The notes: generated by a model from the sequence alone, not told the origin. A DNA stretch of 7,601 bases from Hominiventricola aquisgranensis (GCF_040096225.1 NZ_JBBMFC010000057.1:1-7601), one strand, 5' to 3'. Numbered from the stretch's first letter, positions 1-5,728 are shown. Numbers and translations are program-made.

Positions 1-4
1 AATA

Positions 5-1048
5 ATGGAACAAAAGAAAGAAAAAGGATTGCGGATCCGATCCTGTCTGACTGGTGCAATCTGGCTGGCACTTGTATCTTCAACAGTCATATCTGCGTTA
101 TTATTTGCTTTTTTGAATCATTTTTTTAATCTGCCTGGTAGCATACCTGTGCTTGGCTGGTTTTTGATTTTTAATACATTGATTGCAGGGCTGATTACTT
201 CCTTTATCAATGCAAGGTTGCTGGAACCAATTACCAGACTCAGTAAAGCAATGAAGAAAGTTTCGCAGGGAGATTTTGAACAGCACTTGGAAACGAACAG
301 CCGTATCGCAGAAGTTGGAGAATCTTACCAGAGTTTTAATGTGATGACAAAAGAGCTTCGTGCAACAGAAGTACTGCAGATGGATTTTGTCTCCAATGTT
401 TCTCATGAGTTTAAGACCCCGATCAATGCCATTGAAGGGTATACAATGCTTCTTCAGGGAGAAGAACTGTCTCAGGAGCAAGAGGAATATGTAGAAAAAA
501 TCCTGTTTAATACCCAAAGGCTTTCCGGATTGGTTGGAAATATTTTGCTGTTATCCAAGTTAGAGAATCAGAACATACCAATGAAAAAAACAGAATATCG
601 TTTGGATGAACAGATCCGTCAGGCATTTCTTTCCCTGGAGACAAAATGGACAGAAAAAGAAATTGGTTTCCAGGTAGAGCTGGAGGAAGTTAAATATACT
701 GGGAATGAAGGACTTTTTATGCATATATGGATGAATCTTTTAGATAATGCGATTAAGTTCAGTCCTGCAAAGGGGACAATTATGATGTTTTTGAAGCAGG
801 AAAAGGATTCTGTAATGTTTATTCTGGAAGATGAAGGACCGGGAATAGAGGATGATGTGAAAACTAGAATATTTGATAAATTTTATCAGGCAGACGGTTC
901 TCACAAAGCAGAAGGAAATGGTCTCGGCCTTGCACTTGTGAAACGGATCGTAGATAGTGCTGGCGGGACAATCAAGGCAGAAAACCGGGAATATGGTGGA
1001 TGCAGATTTGTTGTAGAGCTTCCAATACAGAAAGATGAGGCCATATAA
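5..1048 (+). CDS. Membrane sensor histidine kinase (HAMP, HisKA, HATPase_c)
   Basis: This 347-residue protein is a two-component sensor kinase that should autophosphorylate on histidine and pass the phosphate to a response regulator. Two hydrophobic segments (about residues 13-37 and 47-69) enclose only a very short outer loop, so it probably senses a signal in or at the membrane rather than through a large external domain. A HAMP-like linker (about 60-120, containing LLEPITRLSKAM) leads to the H-box, FVSNVSHEFKTP, with the phospho-acceptor His134. The ATP-binding domain has an N-box (NLLDNAIKF, about 244-252), a G1 box (DEGPGI, 276-281), an F-box (FDKFYQ) and a G2 box (GNGLGLAL). All catalytic motifs are intact. 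The start ATG overlaps an upstream TAA (bases 3-5) as TAATG, which suggests a response-regulator gene ends just left of the window, though that gene is not visible. The FUSC transporter gene follows after 31 bases and is the likely operon partner. Confidence 0.93.
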   Translation: MEQKKEKGLRIRSCLTGAIWLALVSSTVISALLFAFLNHFFNLPGSIPVLGWFLIFNTLIAGLITSFINARLLEPITRLSKAMKKVSQGDFEQHLETNSRIAEVGESYQSFNVMTKELRATEVLQMDFVSNVSHEFKTPINAIEGYTMLLQGEELSQEQEEYVEKILFNTQRLSGLVGNILLLSKLENQNIPMKKTEYRLDEQIRQAFLSLETKWTEKEIGFQVELEEVKYTGNEGLFMHIWMNLLDNAIKFSPAKGTIMMFLKQEKDSVMFILEDEGPGIEDDVKTRIFDKFYQADGSHKAEGNGLGLALVKRIVDSAGGTIKAENREYGGCRFVVELPIQKDEAI

Positions 1049-1079
1049 GTTTAAGAAAAACAGATAGAGGAGGAATTAC

Positions 1080-2144
1080 ATGACATTTTATCAGGAATTG
1101 CAGTTAAATCAGGCAGGTTCTAAAAATCTGTTGAAAAAGAGTGAAACAGTGAAAGAAAAATCATATCATATACTGGTATATTTGGTAAAGATAGCTGTTA
1201 CAATGGCATTTTGTTTTTTATTTGTTACTATTTTCAGTATCTTATTTGGAAATGAGAATAGTATTGTGGGTGTAGTAGTTTTATTATGTCTTATGGTATT
1301 TCGAAATGCGGATCTGGGGATCCACACCGGACAATCTACGATGCTTTTAGCTTTGTTCTTTGTAATTATGACTGTATGTCCGCATTTAGCAAACCAGCTT
1401 TCACCGGTACTTGGAATGCTGTTAAACATTGCTGCACTGGCAGTGCTGATTCTGTTCGGATGTCATAACCCATTCATGTTTAACCAATCCACATTGGTTC
1501 TTGGTTATCTGTTATTGTATGGATATGATGTAACAGGAAAAAGTTATCAGATGCGATTAACCGGAATGGCATTAGGTGCAGCACTTACCTGCTTCGTATT
1601 TTATCAAAATCATAAAAACAGAATGTATAAAAGAAATTTGAATGATTTGGTACAGGAATTTGATATATCTTCTTCCAGAACAAAGTGGCAGTTATGTCAG
1701 ATCATATGCGTACCGGCAGTACTCTGCATTGCGGAACTCTGCAATATGCCACGGGCAATGTGGGCTGGAATTGCGGCAATGTCAGCAATCTTACCATTTA
1801 TGGAGGATATGCAATACAGAGTCCGCAAAAGGATTGTCGGAAATATTGCAGGTGTAATATGCTTTACAATACTATATTTTCTGCTTCCGTCATCCATCTA
1901 TACATACATAGGAATCCTTGGCGGAATTGGTGTAGGACTTTCTGCAAAATATGGCTGGCAGGCAGTATTTAACACATTTGGTGCTTTGGCCATTGCTACA
2001 GAGAGTTATGGACTAAAAGGAGCAGTTGGTCTTAGAGTGATTCAGAATGTTTTTGGCGTTGTATTTGCATTAATATTTTGTTCTATGTTTTATTGGCTTA
2101 TGTCGAAAAAAAAGGAAACAGTGGTAACCGTGGCTGCAAAATAA
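1080..2144 (+). CDS. FUSC-family integral membrane transporter
   Basis: This 354-residue, very hydrophobic protein has the two-block layout of the FUSC (fusaric acid / aromatic acid exporter-like) family. A first cluster of membrane segments lies at about residues 30-175, a basic hydrophilic stretch at about 176-203 (NHKNRMYKRNLNDLVQEF) and a second cluster at about 204-343. Motif-like stretches include RNADLGIHTGQ near residue 76 and the charged loop MEDMQYRVRKRIVGNIAG near 241, resembling the conserved arginine-bearing loop of FUSC proteins. Family members act in efflux of aromatic acids or in envelope homeostasis; the substrate here is unknown. The start is supported by AGGAGG at 1068-1073, six bases before the ATG. 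The gene lies 31 bases after the histidine kinase on the same strand, so the kinase probably controls it. It ends at the edge of insertion-sequence debris. An envelope protein of another DUF class is a less likely alternative. Confidence 0.8.
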   Translation: MTFYQELQLNQAGSKNLLKKSETVKEKSYHILVYLVKIAVTMAFCFLFVTIFSILFGNENSIVGVVVLLCLMVFRNADLGIHTGQSTMLLALFFVIMTVCPHLANQLSPVLGMLLNIAALAVLILFGCHNPFMFNQSTLVLGYLLLYGYDVTGKSYQMRLTGMALGAALTCFVFYQNHKNRMYKRNLNDLVQEFDISSSRTKWQLCQIICVPAVLCIAELCNMPRAMWAGIAAMSAILPFMEDMQYRVRKRIVGNIAGVICFTILYFLLPSSIYTYIGILGGIGVGLSAKYGWQAVFNTFGALAIATESYGLKGAVGLRVIQNVFGVVFALIFCSMFYWLMSKKKETVVTVAAK

Positions 2145-2162
2145 CGTGGGTTAGAAAGAAAA

Positions 2163-2254
2163 AAGGTTAATCCGGAGATGGCAGCTTTGCTGACGAGTCT
2201 GGCAAAGAGTATAAAGATGTAAGGGAAAATGTAAGATCTGTTGAGGAACTTTAA
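2163..2254 (+). pseudogene. Possible broken reading-frame fragment after the transporter
   Basis: Downstream of the transporter stop, the same frame stays open from 2145 and reads a protein-like helix (VNPEMAALLTSLAKSIK) before TAA near 2219. Shifting frame at that point continues plausibly as KDVRENVRSVEEL before a stop near 2254, as expected of a short gene tail carrying a single-base indel. The fragment runs into the insertion-sequence remnant, so the junction may lie in the sequence around 2238-2262. I do not recognise the family. It may be random open sequence. Confidence 0.25.
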
Positions 2255-2512
2255 TCTCCATAGCTCCATAACTGCTGTTCACACGTTTTCGCTTGTAGCC
2301 ATTGCGATAATCGTCATTGTCCGAATGCTCGGATTTCTCATATCCAAGATGGTCATCCATTTCAGCTTCCATCATTTCTTTGATGGTCCCGCCTAAAAGA
2401 CCTGGATATCTTCAGCTGTCTGAATATCATATTCCTCCAAAAGCTGATGAATGATGTTCCGTTTTCCTTCTGTCATTTGTACCCTGTGTACAGGTTTCTT
2501 TTGTCTTGCCAT
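2250..2512 (-). pseudogene. IS256-family transposase, N-terminal remnant with frameshift
   Basis: On the minus strand an ATG at 2512, ten bases after AGGAGG (2523-2528), opens a frame starting MARQKKPVHRVQ. It runs 39 codons and hits TAG at 2393-2395. One frame over, the protein continues as LLGGTIKEMMEAEMDDHLGY and then through a YRNGYKRKRV stretch, which is the typical N-terminal region of IS256/mutator-type DDE transposases. A single-base deletion near 2398-2402 explains the break (CAGGTCTTTTA where an extra base would restore the leucines). Similarity stops at about EIKVPQ, and the DDE catalytic core and C-terminus are missing. A family member is about 400 residues; roughly the first 85 remain. 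The gene cannot make an active transposase. An ATG-started reading of 74 codons from 2375 is only part of this remnant. Confidence 0.85.
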
Positions 2513-2526
2513 AATAAAAGGCCCTC

Positions 2527-2548
2527 CTATGATTCTATTTTATCATAG
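2527..2548. repeat. Small hairpin upstream of the transposase remnant
   Basis: CTATGAT (2527-2533) and ATCATAG (2542-2548) form a perfect 7-bp inverted repeat with an 8-base loop. It overlaps the start of the transposase ribosome binding site by two bases. Comparable structures in insertion sequences block translation from transcripts entering from outside; that role is inferred here. Confidence 0.45.
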
Positions 2549-2569
2549 AAGAACCTTCTAAATACTATT

Positions 2570-2593
2570 TTACAGAAAAAGTTTCACACTCTC
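2570..2593 (-). mobile_element. Terminal inverted repeat of the IS256-family remnant
   Basis: Read on the minus strand this is GAGAGTGTGAAACTTTTTCT followed by GTAA, which resembles the outer end of IS256-family elements in clostridia. It lies about 58 bases outside the transposase start, the usual spacing for the 5' end of such an element. I find no matching inverted copy at the other side (about 2145-2260), so the far end is lost and no target-site duplication can be defined. Confidence 0.6.
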
Positions 2594-2629
2594 GCTTACG
2601 CTGGTTTAAGTATAAATTTATGTATCATG

Positions 2630-2669
2630 AAAAAGAAAAGGCAGCCACAGGGTTAGAACCTGTGACTGC
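2630..2669 (-). terminator. Rho-independent terminator of the radical SAM cassette
   Basis: Read on the minus strand, GCAGTCACAGG and CCTGTGGCTGC (plus coordinates 2659-2669 and 2641-2651) pair over 11 bp with one G-T wobble around a 7-base loop. A U-rich run (CTTTTCTTTTT) follows. It sits about 50 bases beyond the stop of radical SAM protein B and would end the three-gene transcript. The arm and loop sequence also looks like a tRNA T-arm; see findings. Confidence 0.7.
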
Positions 2670-2719
2670 TAAACCGTTTTTGCCCAATCCGTATTTGGAT
2701 TACTTCGACAAACTTGAAG

Positions 2720-3628
2720 TTAGCGATTTCTTTTTCCGGTATTCTCTGTCCCACGGATTTCCTCATGATAGAAATAATTTACGATCACCGGATGCCCCTG
2801 CGGGACTCTGCCATAAGGCATTTCATTATCCACAAAGGCACAATCATACTTCTTAGCCATTTTCTCAGCTTTTACTTCAAGTGCTTCAAAGTAGCTGCGG
2901 TTATGCTTGTTATAGATCTCGTCGTAAAGTGGTACAAGATCAGGATATTTTCCGGCGATATAATCCATAATTGTCTTTTTGAAACCGCCTCGAAGATTGA
3001 GATTTTCGAGCCAGAACAGATCGCACTGATCCTTTACCCGCTCAAAGATTGCTTCAAAATCCGTGATGCCGGGGAATACCGGGGATACGAAACAGACTGT
3101 ACGGATACCTGCCTTATATACCTGCTTCATAGCAGCGATACGGTGCTCAATGCTTGAAGCAGAATCCATATCGTTCTTGAAATTTTCATCTAGTGTGTTG
3201 ATCGACCATGAAACGGTTACACGTCCAAGCTTCTTCAACAGATCAATATCCCATACCACAAGATCCGACTTTGTGCAGATCAGAATATCTGCGTCACTGC
3301 CGATCAGCTGCTCCAGAAGTTTTCTGGTATTCCCGAATTGCTCCTCCTGTGGATTGTAGCCATCTGTCACAGAACCGATGACCACCCGCTGTCCGGCATA
3401 TTTCTTCGGATTTTTAATTTCCGGCCAATGCTTCACATCAAGGAAAGTGCCCCATTCCTCCTTGTGCCCGGTAAAGCGCTTCATAAAAGAAGCATAGCAA
3501 TACTTGCAGGCATGTGTACAGCCCACATAGGGATTGACCGAGTAACCGCCTACCGGCAGACTAGACTTAGTCATGATATTCTTTGTTTCCACCTCACGAA
3601 TGAGGATTCCATTTATTACTTCTTCCAT
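2720..3628 (-). CDS. Radical SAM mobile pair protein B (spore photoproduct lyase-like)
   Basis: This 302-residue protein is a radical S-adenosylmethionine enzyme. The 4Fe-4S ligand motif CxxxCxxC is complete (CTHACKYC, Cys37, Cys41, Cys44), inside YVGCTHACKYCYASFMKRF. Later stretches fit the spore-photoproduct-lyase/Rv2578c-like branch: VVIGSVTDGYNPQEEQ (about 84-99), a barrel strand with ILICTKSDLVVWDID, then VTVSWSINTLDENF. The substrate is unknown. True spore photoproduct lyase repairs thymine dimers, but this small protein has a different neighbourhood and should not be assumed to do so. The ATG lies 13 bases inside the end of protein A, so the two are translationally coupled, with a modest GAGG about ten bases upstream. 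Gene order MarR > A > B matches the set I know as the radical SAM mobile pair. A terminator follows at 2630-2669. Confidence 0.88.
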   Translation of the reverse strand: MEEVINGILIREVETKNIMTKSSLPVGGYSVNPYVGCTHACKYCYASFMKRFTGHKEEWGTFLDVKHWPEIKNPKKYAGQRVVIGSVTDGYNPQEEQFGNTRKLLEQLIGSDADILICTKSDLVVWDIDLLKKLGRVTVSWSINTLDENFKNDMDSASSIEHRIAAMKQVYKAGIRTVCFVSPVFPGITDFEAIFERVKDQCDLFWLENLNLRGGFKKTIMDYIAGKYPDLVPLYDEIYNKHNRSYFEALEVKAEKMAKKYDCAFVDNEMPYGRVPQGHPVIVNYFYHEEIRGTENTGKRNR

Positions 3629-4305
3629 GATTTCTGTACCTCTAACACTTTATTAAATTCTTCCGGCATTTCCTGAATCATATTTTCATCCCCTATGATA
3701 GGGACAAGGTCTTCCTTCATAAACACCGGAATGCCGAGCTTATGTGCCTGGTCCGTCAGAGACCATGCCCATTCCGGCTCTGTATGAATCTTCCTGCTCT
3801 GAGCTCCGGTCATGGTGCCGACAACGATCCAATTGATTCCGGAAAGGTCAACTGTGCCGGGATCGTCGAATAACGGCTCAAAGGTAACATGGTAATGTTT
3901 TGCTCTGACGTTTTTCCGAAGGGCGTCGATACGCCACAGTTCTGCTTTCCTCGTCACCGTAACGCCAAACCATGCGTTTTCCAGATCGGTATCAAAATCC
4001 AGCAAATCAGGTCGCTTGGTAAGGAACAGGAACTGATGCTGTGGATTTTCACGGATCTTTGCAAATACCTCGTCTCTCCATTCCGGCTTCCATCCGGAGA
4101 GATCGCTCGTCCCGGTAAGAAGAAAGTTCTGCGGACGTTTCTTTTCCATCATCTTGAGCTTACTCGGAAAGAATTCAGGGTCAGCGAAGTCATCAATCAT
4201 ATGCCAGCGTTTCACGTTGTTGCGGGCATAGCAATATGTACACCCCACTGTGCAGCCGATGATGATATTCATGTTCTGAATCTGATCTTTGATACAAATA
4301 CTCAT
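3616..4305 (-). CDS. Radical SAM mobile pair protein A (DUF5131 / phage Gp37-like)
   Basis: This 229-residue protein is a second, different radical SAM-type enzyme. The cluster motif is near the N-terminus: CTVGCTYC (Cys18, Cys22, Cys25) within NIIIGCTVGCTYCYARNNVK. Further family signs are LLTGTSDLSGWKPEW, FLFLTKRPDLL, WFGVTVTRKAE, the strand HVTFEPLFDD, and a C-terminal IVVGTMTGAQSRK ... GIPVFMKEDL, the pattern of DUF5131 or phage Gp37/Gp68-like proteins. Its reaction is unknown. The ATG at 4305 overlaps the MarR stop as ATGA (4 bases), with GAGGAG at 4317-4322 upstream. A longer reading from GTG at 4317 is in frame, but that GTG lies within the ribosome binding site, so the ATG is preferred. 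Its end overlaps protein B by 13 bases. Confidence 0.88.
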   Translation of the reverse strand: MSICIKDQIQNMNIIIGCTVGCTYCYARNNVKRWHMIDDFADPEFFPSKLKMMEKKRPQNFLLTGTSDLSGWKPEWRDEVFAKIRENPQHQFLFLTKRPDLLDFDTDLENAWFGVTVTRKAELWRIDALRKNVRAKHYHVTFEPLFDDPGTVDLSGINWIVVGTMTGAQSRKIHTEPEWAWSLTDQAHKLGIPVFMKEDLVPIIGDENMIQEMPEEFNKVLEVQKSWKK

Positions 4306-4739
4306 GACTTCTGCCACTCCTCAAGATTTTTTCTGATGCGGTCGAGGCATTCCTCAAACCGGGTAATTTCTTCCTCTGAAAAACCTTTGTAGTAAATACT
4401 GCCCATCTCATCAGATACAGAATCGTACTCGCCCTTTAAGGTATGTGCTTTCTCAGTCAGAAACAGGAGCGTTTTCCTTTTGTCCGTTTCAGACTGAACA
4501 CGGCTTATCAGCCCTTGATTTTCCATTCTTTCCAGCATCGTAGTAAGAGATGTTATCGCTAATCCGCATTTAGTCGAGAGTGACCTGATTGAAATACCAT
4601 CCTTCTGCCACAGCACATAAAGAATACGCCCCTGGGCTCCATTAAATGCATCAATATTCTTTTCACTGAGAATCTTTTCGAAAATCCGGTCTCCAAGCTG
4701 TTTTATTTTGGTAACAAGAAATCCTCCATTCATTTCCAT
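4302..4739 (-). CDS. MarR-family regulator of the radical SAM pair
   Basis: This 145-residue protein has the MarR winged-helix layout. An N-terminal dimer helix is followed by NGAQGRILYVLWQKDGISI (about 33-51), a helix-turn-helix with the recognition helix at about 59-72 (GLAITSLTTMLERME), a wing built around DKRKTLLFLTEKA (86-98), and a C-terminal dimer helix. It probably represses its own operon until a ligand binds. It is the first gene of the MarR-A-B operon and overlaps protein A by 4 bases (ATGA). The ATG at 4739 is chosen because AGGAG (4747-4751) lies seven bases upstream; an internal ATG six bases on is too far from it. A perfect 17-bp inverted repeat over the promoter is the likely operator. 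The combination with the two radical SAM genes fits the dedicated MarR subfamily of the mobile pair system. Confidence 0.88.
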   Translation of the reverse strand: MEMNGGFLVTKIKQLGDRIFEKILSEKNIDAFNGAQGRILYVLWQKDGISIRSLSTKCGLAITSLTTMLERMENQGLISRVQSETDKRKTLLFLTEKAHTLKGEYDSVSDEMGSIYYKGFSEEEITRFEECLDRIRKNLEEWQKS

Positions 4740-4742
4740 ACA

Positions 4743-4790
4743 AAAGCTCCTATATAGTAGTTTATTAAAAACATACTATATAGGAGCTTT
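4743..4790. promoter_or_regulatory. 17-bp perfect inverted repeat: probable MarR operator and hairpin
   Basis: AAAGCTCCTATATAGTA (4743-4759) and TACTATATAGGAGCTTT (4774-4790) are exact reverse complements separated by 14 A/T-rich bases. The repeat overlaps the -10 box and contains the AGGAG ribosome binding site of the MarR gene. As DNA it suits a dimeric winged-helix repressor. As RNA it could form only on transcripts started upstream, because the operon's own transcript begins inside the spacer; in such read-through RNA the ribosome binding site would be buried in the stem. Both roles are inferred. Confidence 0.65.
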
Positions 4791-4798
4791 ATTGTCAA
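4770..4798 (-). promoter_or_regulatory. Sigma-A type promoter of the MarR-radical SAM operon
   Basis: On the minus strand a consensus -35 TTGACA (4793-4798) is followed after exactly 17 bases by TATGTT (4770-4775) as the -10 box. Transcription would start near 4763, leaving a leader of about 24 bases before the MarR ATG. The inner end of one arm of the palindrome covers part of the -10 box. Confidence 0.7.
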
Positions 4799-4826
4799 CA
4801 GTTTATATGTCTTAATAGGTAAATTC

Positions 4827-4858
4827 CGTTTTTTCAATTCTCCAAACTGGAATTGTTC
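4827..4858. repeat. Imperfect dispersed repeat, copy 1
   Basis: This stretch starting CGTTTTTTCAATTCTCCAAA matches 5785-5816 with about six differences in 32 positions. Together the copies bracket the HxlR/cupin pair. Read on the minus strand both give an open stretch with a similar peptide (QFQFGELKKRN here). It may be a duplicated gene end or a module boundary. Confidence 0.35.
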
Positions 4859-4881
4859 AAGCTTTTCAAATACTAACGTCC

Positions 4882-5214
4882 TTAATTCTGTTCAATAATT
4901 GATTTATAGTAGTTACCAAAGTCAGCAAGTGAATTAACAATTGGAAGCATTTTTGTTCCGAGTTCCGTTAAGCCGTATTCAACTCTCGGTGGCTGCTCAT
5001 GGTAATCGTAGCGATATGCCAGCCCATCACTCATCATTTGTCTTAAACTATCTGTCAAAACCTTTTGTGAAATACCATCTATACTTCGTTGTAGCTCATT
5101 GAATCTCCATGGACGCTCTTTTAAGTTACGCAAAATCAGCAGTTTCCATTTTCCTCCGATAAGAGATACTGCTGTTGCAACTGGGCATTCCGGTAATTCT
5201 TCTTTTGCTCGCAT
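4882..5214 (-). CDS. HxlR-family winged-helix transcriptional regulator
   Basis: This 110-residue protein has the full HxlR (DUF24) pattern: an N-terminal CPVATAVSLIGGKWKLLILR, then RFNELQRSIDGISQKVLTD as the DNA-reading helix-turn-helix, a wing around DYHEQPPRVEYGLTELG, and a C-terminal dimer helix. The early cysteine (Cys10) matches the position used by YodB and HypR relatives to sense quinones, aldehydes or oxidants, so redox sensing is plausible though not shown. The ATG at 5214 is preferred: GGAGG at 5223-5227 is eight bases upstream, whereas the in-frame GTG at 5223 overlaps that ribosome binding site. The gene is divergent from the cupin across a 140-base gap with an inverted repeat, the usual arrangement for an HxlR regulator and its target. 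It has no obvious terminator of its own. Confidence 0.9.
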   Translation of the reverse strand: MRAKEELPECPVATAVSLIGGKWKLLILRNLKERPWRFNELQRSIDGISQKVLTDSLRQMMSDGLAYRYDYHEQPPRVEYGLTELGTKMLPIVNSLADFGNYYKSIIEQN

Positions 5215-5233
5215 AATTCTCACCTCCGAGTCT

Positions 5234-5262
5234 ATTGTAACACATTCATTTTTGAGTGTACA
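5234..5262 (-). promoter_or_regulatory. Likely promoter of the HxlR gene
   Basis: On the minus strand TGTACA (5257-5262) and TACAAT (5234-5239) are 17 bases apart, matching 4 of 6 and 5 of 6 consensus positions. The -10 box lies shortly upstream of the GGAGG site. It is a weaker match than the cupin promoter. Confidence 0.4.
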
Positions 5263-5264
5263 GT

Positions 5265-5292
5265 TACAAAAAGGTGCGTACTTGTTTTTGTA
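5265..5292. promoter_or_regulatory. Inverted repeat, probable HxlR operator
   Basis: TACAAAAA (5265-5272) and TTTTTGTA (5285-5292) form a perfect 8-bp inverted repeat with a 12-base centre (GGTGCGTACTTG). It overlaps the -35 box of the cupin promoter and abuts that of the HxlR gene. The central GTGCGTACTT resembles sites I associate with HxlR-controlled promoters in Firmicutes. Binding is inferred. Confidence 0.55.
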
Positions 5293-5310
5293 TGTGTCTC
5301 ACACTATACT
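5282..5310 (+). promoter_or_regulatory. Promoter of the cupin gene
   Basis: TTGTTT (5282-5287) and TATACT (5305-5310) are separated by 17 bases, a good vegetative promoter. The -35 box lies inside the inverted repeat, so a bound HxlR dimer would block or alter polymerase access. Confidence 0.6.
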
Positions 5311-5354
5311 AATACCAAGCAACCAGAAACTAAAAATTAACTATGGAGGTTATT

Positions 5355-5708
5355 ATGGCAAATTACACAAAAACAACTATTGGAAAGGAAAACCGAATTG
5401 AGCTGCATGAAAAGTTGTCTTTAACAGGTGCAGAAATCAGTTTAAATGAACTACCTGCAGGAGCAAATGTCCCATTTGTTCATTCTCATAAAGAAAATGA
5501 AGAAATCTATGGAATTCTTTCAGGTAACGGCAAAGCCATAATTGATGGAGAAGAAATTAGCCTTTCAACTGGAGACTGGCTAAAAATCACACCTGCTGCA
5601 AAGCGTCAGTTTTTTGCATCCGATATTTCTGGAATTACTTATATCTGCATTCAGGTAAAAGAAAATTCTCTGGAACATTTTACAGCAGAGGATGCCGTAA
5701 TCGGCTAA
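5355..5708 (+). CDS. Small single-domain cupin protein
   Basis: This 117-residue protein is a single cupin barrel. Cupin motif 1 is clear: GANVPFVHSHKENEEIYGIL with metal ligands His43, His45 and Glu49 or Glu50, followed by the conserved Gly. Motif 2 is present as GDWLKITPAAKRQFF, but the usual fourth ligand histidine is a glutamine (Gln85), so the metal site may have three protein ligands or altered chemistry. Function is unknown; small cupins paired with HxlR regulators are often induced by electrophile or redox stress, which fits the divergent neighbour. The ATG at 5355 is chosen because GGAGG at 5345-5349 is five bases upstream; the in-frame ATG at 5343 runs into that site. A strong terminator follows, so the gene is transcribed alone. 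Confidence 0.87.
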   Translation: MANYTKTTIGKENRIELHEKLSLTGAEISLNELPAGANVPFVHSHKENEEIYGILSGNGKAIIDGEEISLSTGDWLKITPAAKRQFFASDISGITYICIQVKENSLEHFTAEDAVIG

Positions 5709-5728
5709 TTAAAAGTATTTATTTACAA

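Noticed and set aside
101..517. Minus-strand frame opposite the histidine kinase
   Set aside because: It is antisense to the membrane, HAMP and H-box region of an intact kinase and has no protein-like motif.
2641..2720. A complete tRNA gene on the minus strand around the T-arm-like stem
   Set aside because: No anticodon arm, D-arm or matching 5' acceptor strand can be found upstream on the minus strand; the region instead holds the end of protein B. Only the T-arm-like hairpin is present.
2620..3157. Plus-strand open frames opposite radical SAM protein B
   Set aside because: They have no ribosome binding site or recognisable domain and lie antisense to a gene with clear catalytic motifs.
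3889..4392. A 167-codon plus-strand frame opposite protein A and the MarR gene
   Set aside because: It crosses the junction of two well-supported minus-strand genes and shows no family pattern.
2600..4830. Direct repeats at the two ends of the radical SAM cassette (GTTTA-rich stretches near 2610 and 4800)
   Set aside because: The similarity is short, A/T-rich and needs gaps, so it does not define element ends.
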